64,000 bases of DNA, taken from Brumimicrobium mesophilum. GTDB lineage: Bacteria > Bacteroidota > Bacteroidia > Flavobacteriales_D > Crocinitomicaceae. The translations under genes were made by a program, and so were the position numbers. A model generated the notes under the pieces. The model had not been told where the DNA came from and did not search any database. It saw only the letters and a program-made list of their open reading frames with translations. Location of the stretch: contig NZ_PVSS01000018.1 in NCBI RefSeq assembly GCF_003025005.1, positions 1 to 64,000 of the forward strand, written 5' to 3'. This document shows positions 1 through 10,788 of the stretch, one piece after another. Position 1 is the first letter of the stretch, and the number at the start of each line of letters is the position of its first letter.

Positions 1-3000
1 AAGTAAATCCATTTGGTCCTGTCCAAGAGTAGCTATTTGCAACTGTTGTTGAACCTAAGCTAAATGTACCACCTTCACATAAAACAGTTGCTGTAGATGA
101 AATAGCTGGAGCTGGTGGAGTGTCAGTAATCGTTACAACTGTAGTTGCAGTGTCAACACATCCGTTCACATTTAAAATGTAGTTGTAAGTGTATGTTCCA
201 GCACTTAAACCACTAAATGTATGAGTATTACTAGTTGATAATAAAGTTGAATAATCATCATTGTACCACTCATAAGTTCCATTTGTAGCGGTATTTCCTA
301 ATAAGATAACATTTCCACCATTACAAATTGGTCCGGTATAACAATTTAATCCGCCAGCACATCCGCTAGTACAGTCAATTCCATTATTAATAGCAATAGC
401 ATTTGGAATTGGTAAGATATTAACTGCTTGAGTATTTGAGTTTGCACTTAAGCAATCATTTGCATTTCCAACAACTAAAGTCCAATTTCCAGAAGCATAG
501 TTTGAACCATTATTTACTGTTAAACTTGGTGTTTGTGTTGTAATTGTATCTCCACTTGAGGCAATCCATAGATAATCTGTTGCAACTGCATTAGTTGACA
601 ATTCAATTTCCTCACCTTGACAAACATCATTACTCGTTATATTAAGTACCGGTGTTGTTGGTAAAGGATTCACTGTAATATCTACTGTAGCATTAGAAGT
701 ACCACAACCATTAGTTGTAACACTTAATGAATATTGTCCTGCAGTTAAAGCACTTGCTGGAATCGCAGCAGGATATTGATTACTTGAAGTGAAACCATTT
801 GGTCCATTCCATGTATAAGAGTCTGCAGCAGTTGAAGTTCCTAAAACAATCATTTCGCCTTCACAAACTTCTGTATCTATTGCTGAAATAGATGGTGCTT
901 GTTGAACTGCATTAACTATTGCAACTGTTGTTGCCGTGTCAATACATCCATTTGAGTTTAAAATATAATTATATGTGTAAGTTCCAGAAGTTAATCCATT
1001 AATTGTATGGTTTTCACTTGTTGACAATAATGTAGTATATGTTTCATTATACCACTCATAAGTTGCGCCAGAAATTGTATTTCCTATCAAGTCAAGACTT
1101 GTGTTATTACAAACTGGTCCACTGTTACTTGCAACGGCTGTCGGTGCAGGATTGATGGTAACATTAAGTGGATTAGATAATGGTGATTCACAACCAGCAG
1201 CAGATACGCAAACTACTTTCCAATCACCGGCAGCATAAGCTGGATCTGTTGAAGGAATCGTTAATGAATTTGCGCTTGTAGTGAATTCAGGATTCGCACT
1301 TGTTCCTCCAGGTCCTATCCATTTGAAAGTTGTACAAGTTGAATTTGTTGAAAGTACAATTGGCTCACCAAAACATATAGTTGTTGGTCCTGTAATTGTT
1401 GGTTGTGCCGGAAGTGGATTTACAATAATGTCTATTGTAGCATCATCACTAACACATCCGTTTCCATTCATTACAGATAAAGTATAGGTTCCTGCTGTTA
1501 AACTTGAAGCAGTAATTGCTATAGGGTTTTGGCTTGAAGAACTAAATCCGTTTGGACCAGCCCAAGAATAATTATTAGCAACTGTTGCTGTGCTTAGACT
1601 AAATATTTCTCCTGCACATAATTCAGTGGCAGTAGAAGAAATTGTCGGTGCCGCAGCATTAGCAGAAACTGTAACAACTGTAGAAACTGTATCAACACAA
1701 CCATTCACATTTAAAATGTAGTTGTATGTGTAAGTTCCAGCACTTAAGTTATTAATAGAATGAACTGAATTCGTTGACAATAGAGTTGTGTAATTTTCAT
1801 CATACCACTCATAAGTCCCATTTGTTGAAGTATTTCCTGTTAAAGTAACTGTTCCTCCGTTACATATTGGACTATTATTAGAAGCAACTGCATTTGGATT
1901 ATTCAGAATATTGATCAAAACGCTATTTGAGTTATTACTCAAACAACCACTTGCATTTGCAGTTACCAAACTCCAATTACCCGCTGTATAATTTGGTCCA
2001 CTTCCAACTGTTAGAGTAGGAACTTGTGTTGTTAACGTATCACCATTCGGTGCAATCCATAAATAATTAGTTGCTGTTGCATTTGTAGTTAAAACGATAT
2101 TCTCCCCTAGACAAATATTTCTATTTGAAGCATTCAATACAGGAGTATTTGGTACAGGATTAACATTAATGTTCAATGAAGAACTCGCTGAAGTACAACC
2201 ATCAATTACCACCGTAAGATTATATGTTCCGGCAGTGGATGATGAAGCAGTTAAAACTTGTGGGTTTTGACTACTTGAAGTAAATCCATTTGGTCCTGTC
2301 CACGAATAACTATCTGCAGATGTCGATGAGCTTAAAGCAAAAGTTTCTCCTACGCACAAATCAACATCAGTTGATGAAATGGCTGGAGCAGAAGGTGTAG
2401 CATTCACTGTCACAACGGTTGTCGCTGTATCAACACATCCGTTCACATTTAGGATGTAATTGTAAGTGTATGTTCCAGCACTTAAGTTATTGATTGTATG
2501 AATTGGATCCGTTGATAATAGCGCTGTATAATTCTCATCAAACCACTCAGAAGATGAATTTGCAGCAGTATTTCCAGTTAAAGTAACATCTCCTCCATTA
2601 CAAATTGATCCGTTATTCGAAGCAATTGCATTTGGATTATCATATAATTTAATCATCAAATTATTCGAGTTATTACTCAAACATCCTGTTGCATTTGCAG
2701 TAACTAAACTCCAATTACCAGTTGTATAATTCACACCACTGCTAACAGTTAGAGATGGAGTTTGTGTTGTAATTGTATCTCCATTCGGAGCAATCCATAA
2801 ATAATTTGTGGCATTGGTATTTGTAGTTAATACAATATCTTCACCTTGACAAACATTCGTACTTGCTGCGTTAAGTGTTGGAGTATTTGGTATTGGATTC
2901 ACTGTTACGTTTACTGAAGCATCAGCCGAACCACATCCATTCATGGTTACACTTAAAGTGTAAACACCAGCGGTTGTTGAACTAGCTGGAATAGCTGCAG

Positions 3001-3900
3001 GATTTTGACTATTTGAAGAAAAGCCGTTTGGTCCTGTCCAACTATAAGTATCAGCAGAAGTTGAAGTTCCTAAAACAATCATATCTCCAACACAAATATC
3101 TGGGTTAACTGGAGAAATAGAAGGCGCTTGTTGAACAGCATCCACTGTTGCAACCGTTGTAACTGTATCTGAACATCCGTTCGCACTTACTATATAGTTA
3201 TAAGTATATGTTCCAGTTGTTAAACCATTAATTGTATGGTTTGCACTCGTTGACAATAAAGAAGAATAAGTCTCATTATACCACTGGTAAGTTGCTCCTG
3301 AAACAGTGTTACCTATTAATTCTAATGTGTTACCGTTACAAATTGGTCCGTTATTATTAGCCACCGCATTAGGTACCAGATTAATTGTAACATTTATAGC
3401 GTTTGATAATGGTGATTCACATCCATTAGCTGATACACAAATTACCTTCCAGTCACCTGAAGCATATGCTGGGTCAGTTGAAGGAATAATTAATGAATTC
3501 GAATTTGTAGTGAATTGAGGATTTGCACTTGTTCCACCAGGTCCAATCCATTTGAAAGTTGAACATGTAGAATTAGTACTTAAAACAATAGACTCACCAA
3601 AACAAAGTGTTGTTGTTCCTGTTAAAGTTGGTGTAGCTGGTAAAGGATTAACTGATATTGTAATTGAAGTATCAGCACTAACACAACCGTTCTTTGTGAC
3701 ATTTAAAGTATATGTACCTGCTGTTGTAGAACTTGCCACAATAGAAGCAGGGTTCATATTTGTAGAACTAAATCCATTTGGTCCTGACCAATTATAGCTA
3801 TTCGCTACAGTTGTAGTTGACAATGAAAAACTTTCACCGCTACATAAGACAGTTGCAGTAGAATTAATGTTTGGCTTAGCACTATTATTGTTGACATTAA
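1..3900 (-). repeat. Tandem coding repeats of about 740-790 bp in the giant adhesin
   Basis: Five copies of the YEWYNE-type module are visible, marked on the plus strand by ACCACT at 265, 1051, 1804, 2542 and 3280. Spacings are 786, 753, 738 and 738 bp, all multiples of three. Each unit holds about three Ig-like modules. The module between markers comes in two types: a CTTFKWIGPGG type (about 3361-3640 and 1141-1410) and a YLWIAPNGD type (about 2620-2890, 1890-2140 and 395-640). The type order from the N-terminus is X, Y, Y, X, Y, so there is a second level of repetition of about 2.2 kb. Confidence 0.85.
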
Positions 3901-6900
3901 CTATTGTTGTTCCCGATGCATTTGAAGTACAACCATCAACTTCAACAGATAAAGAATAGGCTCCTCCGTCAGAAAGCTGTGCCGAATTCACGGTTAAAGT
4001 TGGTGTTGCTGTTGTAATAATCCCATTCGGTGTACTCCAATTGTATTCAACTAAATTTCCGGAGTAAGAAATATTACTTGTAAGTGTAAAGTTATCTCCT
4101 ACACAAACACTTGTTTGAGAAGCAGTGAAAGTTGGTGTTTGAAGTGCAGCATTAATATTCACTTGAACACTTCCTTGAGATGTACAACCTGCGCTATTTG
4201 TTATTGTTAAATTATAGAATCCTGCGTTCGATTGATTTACTCCTTGAATCGTTGGATTTTCCAAAGAACTTACAAATCCATTTGGTCCAGTCCATTGATA
4301 AGTAAAGTTAGAACCTACTGGTGAATTTGAGAATAATGATAGATAATCGTTATCACAATTCGGTGAAGATGCTGTAGGTACAGGGTTAGCAGGTTGAGGA
4401 GAAACAATAACATTTATATCTGTTGACGGAGATGTACATCCATCAACTTCAACCGTTAAGGAATAAATTCCAGAAACACTTGAATTTACTGAATTTAAAG
4501 TAAGAACATTTGAGTTATTATTAATCGCACCATTTGGTCCTGACCAATTATAATTAATACTTGAACCGGTATAAATAGTATTGGATTGAACAGTAATTTG
4601 TCCACCCTCACAAATTGGTGAATTAGTGATTAAACTTGGTTTAACCGGAGTTTTAGAATAAAGTAAATCTGTACTTATTGGCCCAGAACTACATCCATTA
4701 TTATCTGTAACAGTTACTAAATAAGTACCAGAACTACTGCTGTTAGGGTTTAGAATAATAGGATTCTGAGCTGAAGAAGTATAATTGTTTGGTCCCGTCC
4801 AATAATAACTATATGGTGGTGTTCCTCCAGATGGATTTGAACTTAAAGATAAAGTATTACTTGGATCGAAACACACGGTCCCATTATTTGTTGGTGCAGC
4901 AGTTGGTTTAGGGTATACTTGTAAATTAAACATTTGAGAAGTATCAGAAATACAACCATCCACATTAACAATCACATAGTAAGTCCCAACATCTGACAGT
5001 GTTATTGGATTAAATGTCAATACATTACTATTAAAACCTACAGGAACTCCTGGACCGTACCATTCATAATTAACTACACCTCCGGTATATTGTTGAACAG
5101 ATAGTGAAACAGCACCACCTTCACAAACAGGTCCAGTTGAAGTAATATTTGGATCAAAAGCTAATTCATTAGTCGTATACATATCAACACAAGACTTACT
5201 TCGATATGTATTATTTGTTCCTCCAACATTACTTTCAACCCCAGTTCTTTCTCCAACTAAAGTGTTATTAATTCCAGTTGGAAGACTTGCTAAATTTTGA
5301 TAAGGTGCATTAGGTTGATAAGGTGCATTAGGTAGATAATTTGGATTATAAATACTACTCCAATTTGCATCCATACAATTATCAATCACTTGACAGTAAG
5401 GGAATGATTCATCAACCTCTACCTTAAATACCAAAGCAATATTTTCAGTCAATGCTAAACTATCAATAGAAACTGAAATAGTATTTCCAAAAATATTTAA
5501 AACAGGCGTTGCGGAATGAGTACCACTAATTACTGCAGAAGATGGAATGTAATTTAAACCAAGTTGCAATGTATCAGAGAAAGTCACATCATAAGCTGTA
5601 GCATTTGATCCAGCCAAATGAGCAAGGTTTAAAGTTACAAAAGTTTGACCTCCTGGAGTCAAAGTAGAAGTTAAAAATGATTTGTTACTTTCCAATAAAG
5701 GTTCAGTAATAGTAACAATTGGAGCAGTAGCTCTTTCGTAAACACTACCTCCACCATTTGGATTGTTCCAAAGTACATCAAACCTATTGTTTAGGTTCGT
5801 TCCTAAAACATTATTATCAGAGTTAATTACAGTTGTAGTATATTCAATGAAAATTTGTTCATCTATATTGTTATCAGAATTGCTATTCGTAACATTTCCA
5901 ATGGTCAAATCAAAAACTCTATCTTCTCCATTTGGTAAAGAACCATTTGAACTATAAACTTCATTTCCAATTAATGAATTTAGAGATGCCGAAGATGGTG
6001 ATAAATCAGAACTATTAGAATAAATGGAATCAATGCTTACAAATGCAAGTCCTTCATCAAGTACATCTCTAAATCTTACATTATTCATTTCACCTTCTGG
6101 AATTGTAACGGCTACTTTATATTTAATAAAGTCTCCTATCACAACTCTATTAGGAAGAGAATTCGATGGAAATATAGTATCTATACTTTTATTTACAGAA
6201 AGATCAGAAATCGTAACATCTGATTCATCTTCAATTGCTGGAAACTTCGTAGCCCCTTCCTCAGATGCCCAATCCATTTCTGCATAATTTGTAAGAACTT
6301 CTAGGGGTTGAACATCATTTTCAACAATACAAGAATACCTTATTGTAAATCCATCTTTAGGAAGTCCTTGTGGGTCAAGACTATCCGTCAAATCAACTAC
6401 AAGTTGATTTCCTGTAAAACCACCTGTATAATCAGCAACAGTGTTATCACTATAAGTTAAAGGGTTAGAAGCATCTAAATAGCATCCCGTTAATCCATTT
6501 GGAACAACATCTCTAACTTGGACATCATATGCATACGCCCCTCCAATGTTACTTGTAGATAATTCAAAATTAATTGTATCACCAGCATCTACATTACTAA
6601 TTCCATTTGAGTTAATACTAGCAGAAGAGTTACTTGAACTTGCAACACTTTTATCAAAATCAGAAAATGAAGGAGCTCTTACATTAATTAAAGTAAGGGC
6701 ATCAATGATATCATCATCAACTTCACTATTATCAGTACTTACTACTTTAAAATTACTATGGAATAAATTATCAGCAAAAGGAACAGTAGTTATTGGAATA
6801 TCAATAAGCAATACAATATCAACACAATTTCCTGATTCATTATCAGTAACATTACCAAACTCAAGTTTTAGACTATTGGTCTCCGTCACGATAGTATATG

Positions 6901-8539
6901 TTAAAGGAGTAGTATTCCAACATGTATTATTTTCAAATCTTACGTCTGCTCCAAAAGCAGGCGATAAATCTGTAACATCATGAATAGGAATTGGGAAGAA
7001 ATCGGTAATCACAACATCATCTGCATCTAAACTAGGGATTTGTAATTCCAATCGATATTGAACTATATCACCTGGTAACCAATCAATACCGTTGGGAGGT
7101 AAATTATTTACCGTTTTATTTATAATCACACCTTGAATAACTGATCCAACCCCAGATGCCGATTGACAACCAGTAGCTCCTTCAACTAAATCATAAGTAA
7201 TAGTTGATGTATGGCTTAAGTCATCTCGCGACAAAACTTTTGCGCCGCTACCATAAAATTCTCTAACATCAGCAGTATAAACTAAATTTGGTGATGCACA
7301 TGGTAAAAAATCTGCCCCATTAAACGAATGTATATCTACACTTACTGTTGCTCCATTTCCTGGACCTGGTGTAACAGTATAATATGTATTCGAAACAGGA
7401 GCTCCTCCAAAAGTTAAACTCGTTTCATTATATTCCATTCCATCAGGAACAATAAAATCAATCACTGCTGAATTAATCCCTGCTGTATATTCAGTAATAC
7501 TAGCATTAATTGTATAAGTCACAGTTTGCCCAACACTTACTAAATCATTATCGTTAGAATGAGATAAAGTTACATGTTCCACAATGGTTTCAACAGAATC
7601 CAATTCAATAGGAAAACCGTCAATATTAAAAGAGACATTATTCTGAACTTCTTTTGTATCACAAATCGTTTCATCTAAAATATCTTGAACATAGGCGTCA
7701 TATTGAACAACTATATCATCTGCATCAGTTGAACCTGCATAACTACCATTACAAGTAATAGTCAAATTCCCACCAGTAGATCCCACTGCTGGTTCAACAG
7801 CCGAACAACCTCCTGGTAAAACTAAATTTCCTGCATAAGTTATATCAGCACCCAAATCATCAGAAAAGACAATAGGACCATTTAAGGTCCCAGCTGCTGC
7901 AATATCAACATTTATAGTATAAGGATAAATATGACATTCTGCGGGACCTCCACCTGGATTAATTACTGCAGGACCACTCTTACTTGTTTTAAACAATATA
8001 GGTGTTATCGGTTCAGATTCTATTTCTCCTGCGATTGGTCCATTTGTTCCCAAAGGAGTATCACCTAATTCATAAACAGGTTGTGCTAAAATAGCAACCG
8101 GCGTATTAATCGTTGCATTTGCATCTACACTACCACAAATTTCAAATTTCAAAACAGGACCATTTGTTACTAACGAACCTACCGAAACCTGAAGTATCAC
8201 TAAAGTATGTCCTGCAGGACCATCAATAGTATCGGCCGCAGTACCTGAGTTAATGATTGGATCAAGAATAGGTGTACTAGGTAAAACACCTACAACCGTT
8301 GAAGTTGCAGTATAACTACCATAGGTTGCGTCACTAAAAGTTATCCCCGGAGGAATAAACAATCTAACATAAGGATTAAACCCTGCCTCAAGACCATCAT
8401 TAACAAGATCATAAGAAAAACAAAAATCTTCACCTATGAATTCTTCTGCTGGGACATCAAGAGTTCCAACAGGAATTTGAGCGTAACTATTGAAACTAAT
8501 TATTATAAATAAAATTACAATTGATAAATACTTAAACAT
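1..8539 (-). CDS. Giant secreted adhesin-like protein with DUF11-like and Ig/PKD-like repeats (C-terminus beyond the left edge)
   Basis: Reading the minus strand from the ATG at 8539 gives an open frame through base 2, more than 2,840 codons, cut by the window edge. It opens with a signal peptide (MFKYLSIVILFIIISFNSYAQ, written here as residues 1-21, cleavage after AQ likely). Residues about 22-1120 (8475-5160) look like DUF11/CARDB-type modules, with phrases such as GQTVTYTI, VVPNGLTG and GDTINFEL. From about 5160 down to 1 there is a tandem array of roughly 80-residue Ig/PKD-like modules with the signatures YSWTGPNGF, YEWYNE and TYTYNYILN, most with two cysteines. Below 3900 these are grouped into units of about 740-790 bp. 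Such proteins in Bacteroidota are usually exported by the T9SS and act in adhesion or gliding (SprB-like), but the sorting tail would lie outside the window, so this is inference. Dense in Thr, Ser and Asn; no enzyme domain seen. Confidence 0.9.
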   Translation of the reverse strand, partial: MFKYLSIVILFIIISFNSYAQIPVGTLDVPAEEFIGEDFCFSYDLVNDGLEAGFNPYVRLFIPPGITFSDATYGSYTATSTVVGVLPSTPILDPIINSGTAADTIDGPAGHTLVILQVSVGSLVTNGPVLKFEICGSVDANATINTPVAILAQPVYELGDTPLGTNGPIAGEIESEPITPILFKTSKSGPAVINPGGGPAECHIYPYTINVDIAAAGTLNGPIVFSDDLGADITYAGNLVLPGGCSAVEPAVGSTGGNLTITCNGSYAGSTDADDIVVQYDAYVQDILDETICDTKEVQNNVSFNIDGFPIELDSVETIVEHVTLSHSNDNDLVSVGQTVTYTINASITEYTAGINSAVIDFIVPDGMEYNETSLTFGGAPVSNTYYTVTPGPGNGATVSVDIHSFNGADFLPCASPNLVYTADVREFYGSGAKVLSRDDLSHTSTITYDLVEGATGCQSASGVGSVIQGVIINKTVNNLPPNGIDWLPGDIVQYRLELQIPSLDADDVVITDFFPIPIHDVTDLSPAFGADVRFENNTCWNTTPLTYTIVTETNSLKLEFGNVTDNESGNCVDIVLLIDIPITTVPFADNLFHSNFKVVSTDNSEVDDDIIDALTLINVRAPSFSDFDKSVASSSNSSASINSNGISNVDAGDTINFELSTSNIGGAYAYDVQVRDVVPNGLTGCYLDASNPLTYSDNTVADYTGGFTGNQLVVDLTDSLDPQGLPKDGFTIRYSCIVENDVQPLEVLTNYAEMDWASEEGATKFPAIEDESDVTISDLSVNKSIDTIFPSNSLPNRVVIGDFIKYKVAVTIPEGEMNNVRFRDVLDEGLAFVSIDSIYSNSSDLSPSSASLNSLIGNEVYSSNGSLPNGEDRVFDLTIGNVTNSNSDNNIDEQIFIEYTTTVINSDNNVLGTNLNNRFDVLWNNPNGGGSVYERATAPIVTITEPLLESNKSFLTSTLTPGGQTFVTLNLAHLAGSNATAYDVTFSDTLQLGLNYIPSSAVISGTHSATPVLNIFGNTISVSIDSLALTENIALVFKVEVDESFPYCQVIDNCMDANWSSIYNPNYLPNAPYQPNAPYQNLASLPTGINNTLVGERTGVESNVGGTNNTYRSKSCVDMYTTNELAFDPNITSTGPVCEGGAVSLSVQQYTGGVVNYEWYGPGVPVGFNSNVLTFNPITLSDVGTYYVIVNVDGCISDTSQMFNLQVYPKPTAAPTNNGTVCFDPSNTLSLSSNPSGGTPPYSYYWTGPNNYTSSAQNPIILNPNSSSSGTYLVTVTDNNGCSSGPISTDLLYSKTPVKPSLITNSPICEGGQITVQSNTIYTGSSINYNWSGPNGAINNNSNVLTLNSVNSSVSGIYSLTVEVDGCTSPSTDINVIVSPQPANPVPTASSPNCDNDYLSLFSNSPVGSNFTYQWTGPNGFVSSLENPTIQGVNQSNAGFYNLTITNSAGCTSQGSVQVNINAALQTPTFTASQTSVCVGDNFTLTSNISYSGNLVEYNWSTPNGIITTATPTLTVNSAQLSDGGAYSLSVEVDGCTSNASGTTIVNVNNNSAKPNINSTATVLCSGESFSLSTTTVANSYNWSGPNGFSSTNMNPASIVASSTTAGTYTLNVTKNGCVSADTSITISVNPLPATPTLTGTTTLCFGESIVLSTNSTCSTFKWIGPGGTSANPQFTTNSNSLIIPSTDPAYASGDWKVICVSANGCESPLSNAINVTINLVPNAVANNNGPICNGNTLELIGNTVSGATYQWYNETYSSLLSTSANHTINGLTTGTYTYNYIVSANGCSDTVTTVATVDAVQQAPSISPVNPDICVGDMIVLGTSTSADTYSWTGPNGFSSNSQNPAAIPASSTTAGVYTLSVTMNGCGSADASVNVTVNPIPNTPTLNAASTNVCQGEDIVLTTNTNATNYLWIAPNGDTITTQTPSLTVSSGVNYTTGNWSLVTANATGCLSNNSNNLMIKLYDNPNAIASNNGSICNGGDVTLTGNTAANSSSEWFDENYTALLSTDPIHTINNLSAGTYTYNYILNVNGCVDTATTVVTVNATPSAPAISSTDVDLCVGETFALSSSTSADSYSWTGPNGFTSSSQNPQVLTASSSTAGTYNLTVVIDGCTSASSSLNINVNPVPNTPVLNASNRNICLGENIVLTTNATATNYLWIAPNGDTLTTQVPTLTVGSGPNYTAGNWSLVTANASGCLSNNSNSVLINILNNPNAVASNNSPICNGGTVTLTGNTSTNGTYEWYDENYTTLLSTNSVHSINNLSAGTYTYNYILNVNGCVDTVSTVVTVSANAAAPTISSTATELCAGEIFSLSTATVANNYSWAGPNGFSSSSQNPIAITASSLTAGTYTLSVMNGNGCVSDDATIDIIVNPLPAQPTITGPTTICFGEPIVLSTNSTCTTFKWIGPGGTSANPEFTTSANSLTIPSTDPAYAAGDWKVVCVSAAGCESPLSNPLNVTINPAPTAVASNSGPVCNNTSLDLIGNTISGATYEWYNETYTTLLSTSENHTINGLTSGTYTYNYILNSNGCIDTATTVAIVNAVQQAPSISAIDTEVCEGEMIVLGTSTAADSYTWNGPNGFTSSNQYPAAIPASALTAGQYSLSVTTNGCGTSNATVDITVNPLPTTPVLNITSNDVCQGEEIELSTNAVATDYLWIASSGDTITTQTPSLTVNNGSNYASGNWTLVVGNANDCLSANSNTQAVNILPIPNAIAINNGIDCTSGCAGGLNCYTGPICNGGNVILLGNTATNGTYEWYNDDYSTLLSTSNTHTFSGLSAGTYTYNYILNVNGCVDTATTVVTITDTPPAPAISSTATVLCEGGTFSLGSTTVANSYSWTGPNGFT

Positions 8540-9153
8540 AGGTTTTTATTTAAAATTATTTTTAAATGGTAAAATTGAATTGATAAAATTGGTTCCAAAT
8601 AATAAGGAATCAACTCCAAAGTTTTTATGCAGAACACAATTGTCATTGTGAACTGATTTTATTGTTGTCAAACACTGTATTCTCATGTGTGACAATTTAA
8701 TTATCGCCAAAATTATATAAAATGTAGACTAAAAAATGAAGGTGTGTATTCATTTTAACGATTTCAGACATCGCAAACCTCTAAATATCAAGGTTTTCAT
8801 TACTTTTAAGAAATATTGCGTTGGACCTTAATATTGACTAATATCTATGCTATTTCTAATAATTATCAATATATCAATACTTAAAAAAAGAGGGTTTGTC
8901 GAAATAAAAAAACGTTTTGTCGAAACAGATGATTAATAAAAAAACGACCTTTAATGGAAATGAGAAAAAGAAAAATGATCAGTCTCTAATAATATTTTAC
9001 AATCAAAAGAAACATTATTTCGAGTAAAGAATTATAACAAAAGTTAGATTAAGTAAAAGTAATATCTCCTTTCAGAGAAAAAAATAATAATCGTGACAAA
9101 TCAAAAAAGATTCATAAAAATTTATCCGAGCAAAAAAAATATTCAATCGATTA
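8540..9153. other. Intergenic region upstream of the giant adhesin
   Basis: About 610 bp, very AT-rich, with no credible gene. It is the 5' region of the adhesin gene and also lies downstream of the minus-strand regulator at 9154. A loose inverted repeat lies at about 8667-8700 (TTGTCAAACAC, then GTGTGACAA after 11-12 bases), with a further TTGTCA at about 8640. These could be operator sites for the adhesin. No clear promoter could be picked. Confidence 0.4.
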
Positions 9154-10788
9154 TTAGCTTTCTACATTTTTAGATTCAGAACTAGTTGAATTAATTTCTT
9201 GATCTTCAAATTCTTTTAGGAAAACAGAAGGTGATAATCCTGTCACAGATTTAAAAGCTTGAGAGAATTTAGTATGTGACGAAAATCCAGTTTCTTCAGC
9301 GAGGTAACTAATTTTATAATTTCTATATATTTTATTACCGCTTATTTTTTTAATTATATGTTCAATTCTAAGCTTATTAATATAGGATGGGAAATTGAGG
9401 TTCTCATGTTTATTCAGAACATAAGATAAATACTTACTATTGGTATTAACAATAACTGCCAATTTTGACAAAGAGATATTTTTATCAAGGAAATCTTTTC
9501 CCTTTTCAAACTTTTTAAGATTATTTAAAATAAGCATCTCGGTATCCTCTGCCATAATTGATTTCAATTCATCAACTCCGTTATCTTTTGAATTTTCTTG
9601 AGGAATCACTTCTAAAACTTTAGTTGTTACCTCTTCAGGAACCACAGCCTTTTTCATTACATTCTCAAATAATAATTTATCCCTTTTTTGCCTTTTCCTG
9701 AAATAGATGATTATGCAAAAAATTGAAATTGACAATAGGATGGACAATACAATAAATACAATTTTATATTTTTCATGTATATCTCTTTGATTTTTTGTAA
9801 GCTGAATGTATTGACTTATAGATAATCTCTTTTTTCTTTCAAACTCTTTAAGAGCTATAGAATATTTCTCGTTATATAAAACATAATTTTCGTACTCCTT
9901 TAAAGAATTATAATAATCCGAAAATGTTTTATAGACCTCAATCTCTAAAGCTAAATTTTTTGACTCCTTCATTAAATCCTCTGCCTTTAGAAGATATTCA
10001 AAAGCTAGATCAAATTTATCTTGTTCATAATAAGCTCTCCCCAACTCACTATAGATTTCACCTTCAATCATGAAATTATCTTTAGACATTTTAAGAGAAA
10101 GGTCTAAAGCTTTTAGCAAATGAAATTCCGCAAGTTTCCATTCTTTACTTTGAATATAAACTCTTCCTTGTAATTCTTGATTTGTTAGAGAAAAATAATC
10201 TTTACTTCTTTCGTTTTTTAATTTATTAAAATTTACTTCTGCTTCATTTACTGATTTTTTAGCCTCATCAATTTCCTTATTCGCAAGATAGTTAAATGTC
10301 TTCTCTTGTAAAATAAGTCCCTGATATAACAAACTCATCTCCTCATTATCTATCTTTTTACTGAATTCTATTCCTTCATTTAAATATATTTCACTCTGTT
10401 CATACATTTCCATAATTCTAAACTGTGACGACAAAAAACCTGAGATTCTTGCTTGCCATTCATATAGATAATTATTCTTAGCAATGCCATACGCTTCCTT
10501 TGCTGTAAAGATTGACTTACCTATGTCTCCATTCTGTTGATATAATGACGAAGACAACATCAAAGCCTTAACTTGTTTAAGTTTAGAACTAGAATTCAAA
10601 AATAATGAATCGGCTATATTATGTGCACGATCAATATCATTAACTGCAATAGTTACGGTAGTATGAAAATAAATACTATCGAAATCATTCCCTGCAGTAC
10701 TTGAATCCTTTAAGCCGCTAGAACACAAAATCCATAAAATAAAAATTACATAAAGTAGTGAACTTAGGGTAGATTGTTTATAATTCAT
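9154..10788 (-). CDS. Membrane-anchored TPR / AraC-type transcriptional regulator (paralogue 1)
   Basis: A 544-residue protein from the ATG at 10788. The frame is open for 49 codons further upstream, but those lack signal-peptide character; the chosen start gives a hydrophobic N-terminus ending near residue 25. Residues about 35-340 contain TPR-like helical repeats (for example GRAYYEQDKFDLAFEYLLKA). A membrane helix follows at about residue 345 (IVFIVLSILLSISIFCIIIYF), and then a cytoplasmic C-terminal AraC-type helix-turn-helix with YLAEETGFSSHTKFSQAFK and VTGLSPSVFL. This layout is common in Flavobacteriia, where an outside or periplasmic TPR sensor is joined to a DNA-binding domain across one membrane helix. 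The signal is unknown. It is divergent from a paralogue at 11291 and sits next to the giant adhesin gene, a possible target. Confident in architecture, not in target. Confidence 0.85.
   Translation of the reverse strand: MNYKQSTLSSLLYVIFILWILCSSGLKDSSTAGNDFDSIYFHTTVTIAVNDIDRAHNIADSLFLNSSSKLKQVKALMLSSSLYQQNGDIGKSIFTAKEAYGIAKNNYLYEWQARISGFLSSQFRIMEMYEQSEIYLNEGIEFSKKIDNEEMSLLYQGLILQEKTFNYLANKEIDEAKKSVNEAEVNFNKLKNERSKDYFSLTNQELQGRVYIQSKEWKLAEFHLLKALDLSLKMSKDNFMIEGEIYSELGRAYYEQDKFDLAFEYLLKAEDLMKESKNLALEIEVYKTFSDYYNSLKEYENYVLYNEKYSIALKEFERKKRLSISQYIQLTKNQRDIHEKYKIVFIVLSILLSISIFCIIIYFRKRQKRDKLLFENVMKKAVVPEEVTTKVLEVIPQENSKDNGVDELKSIMAEDTEMLILNNLKKFEKGKDFLDKNISLSKLAVIVNTNSKYLSYVLNKHENLNFPSYINKLRIEHIIKKISGNKIYRNYKISYLAEETGFSSHTKFSQAFKSVTGLSPSVFLKEFEDQEINSTSSESKNVES

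Noticed and set aside
1-3900. Mobile-element origin of the 740-bp repeats
   Set aside because: Repeats are in frame, coding and graded in similarity, as expected for module duplication inside one gene.
1281-6983. Several plus-strand open frames of 64-145 codons opposite the giant adhesin
   Set aside because: They lie wholly inside the minus-strand adhesin gene, are rich in residues expected from reverse reading of Thr/Ser/Asn codons, and have no signals of their own.
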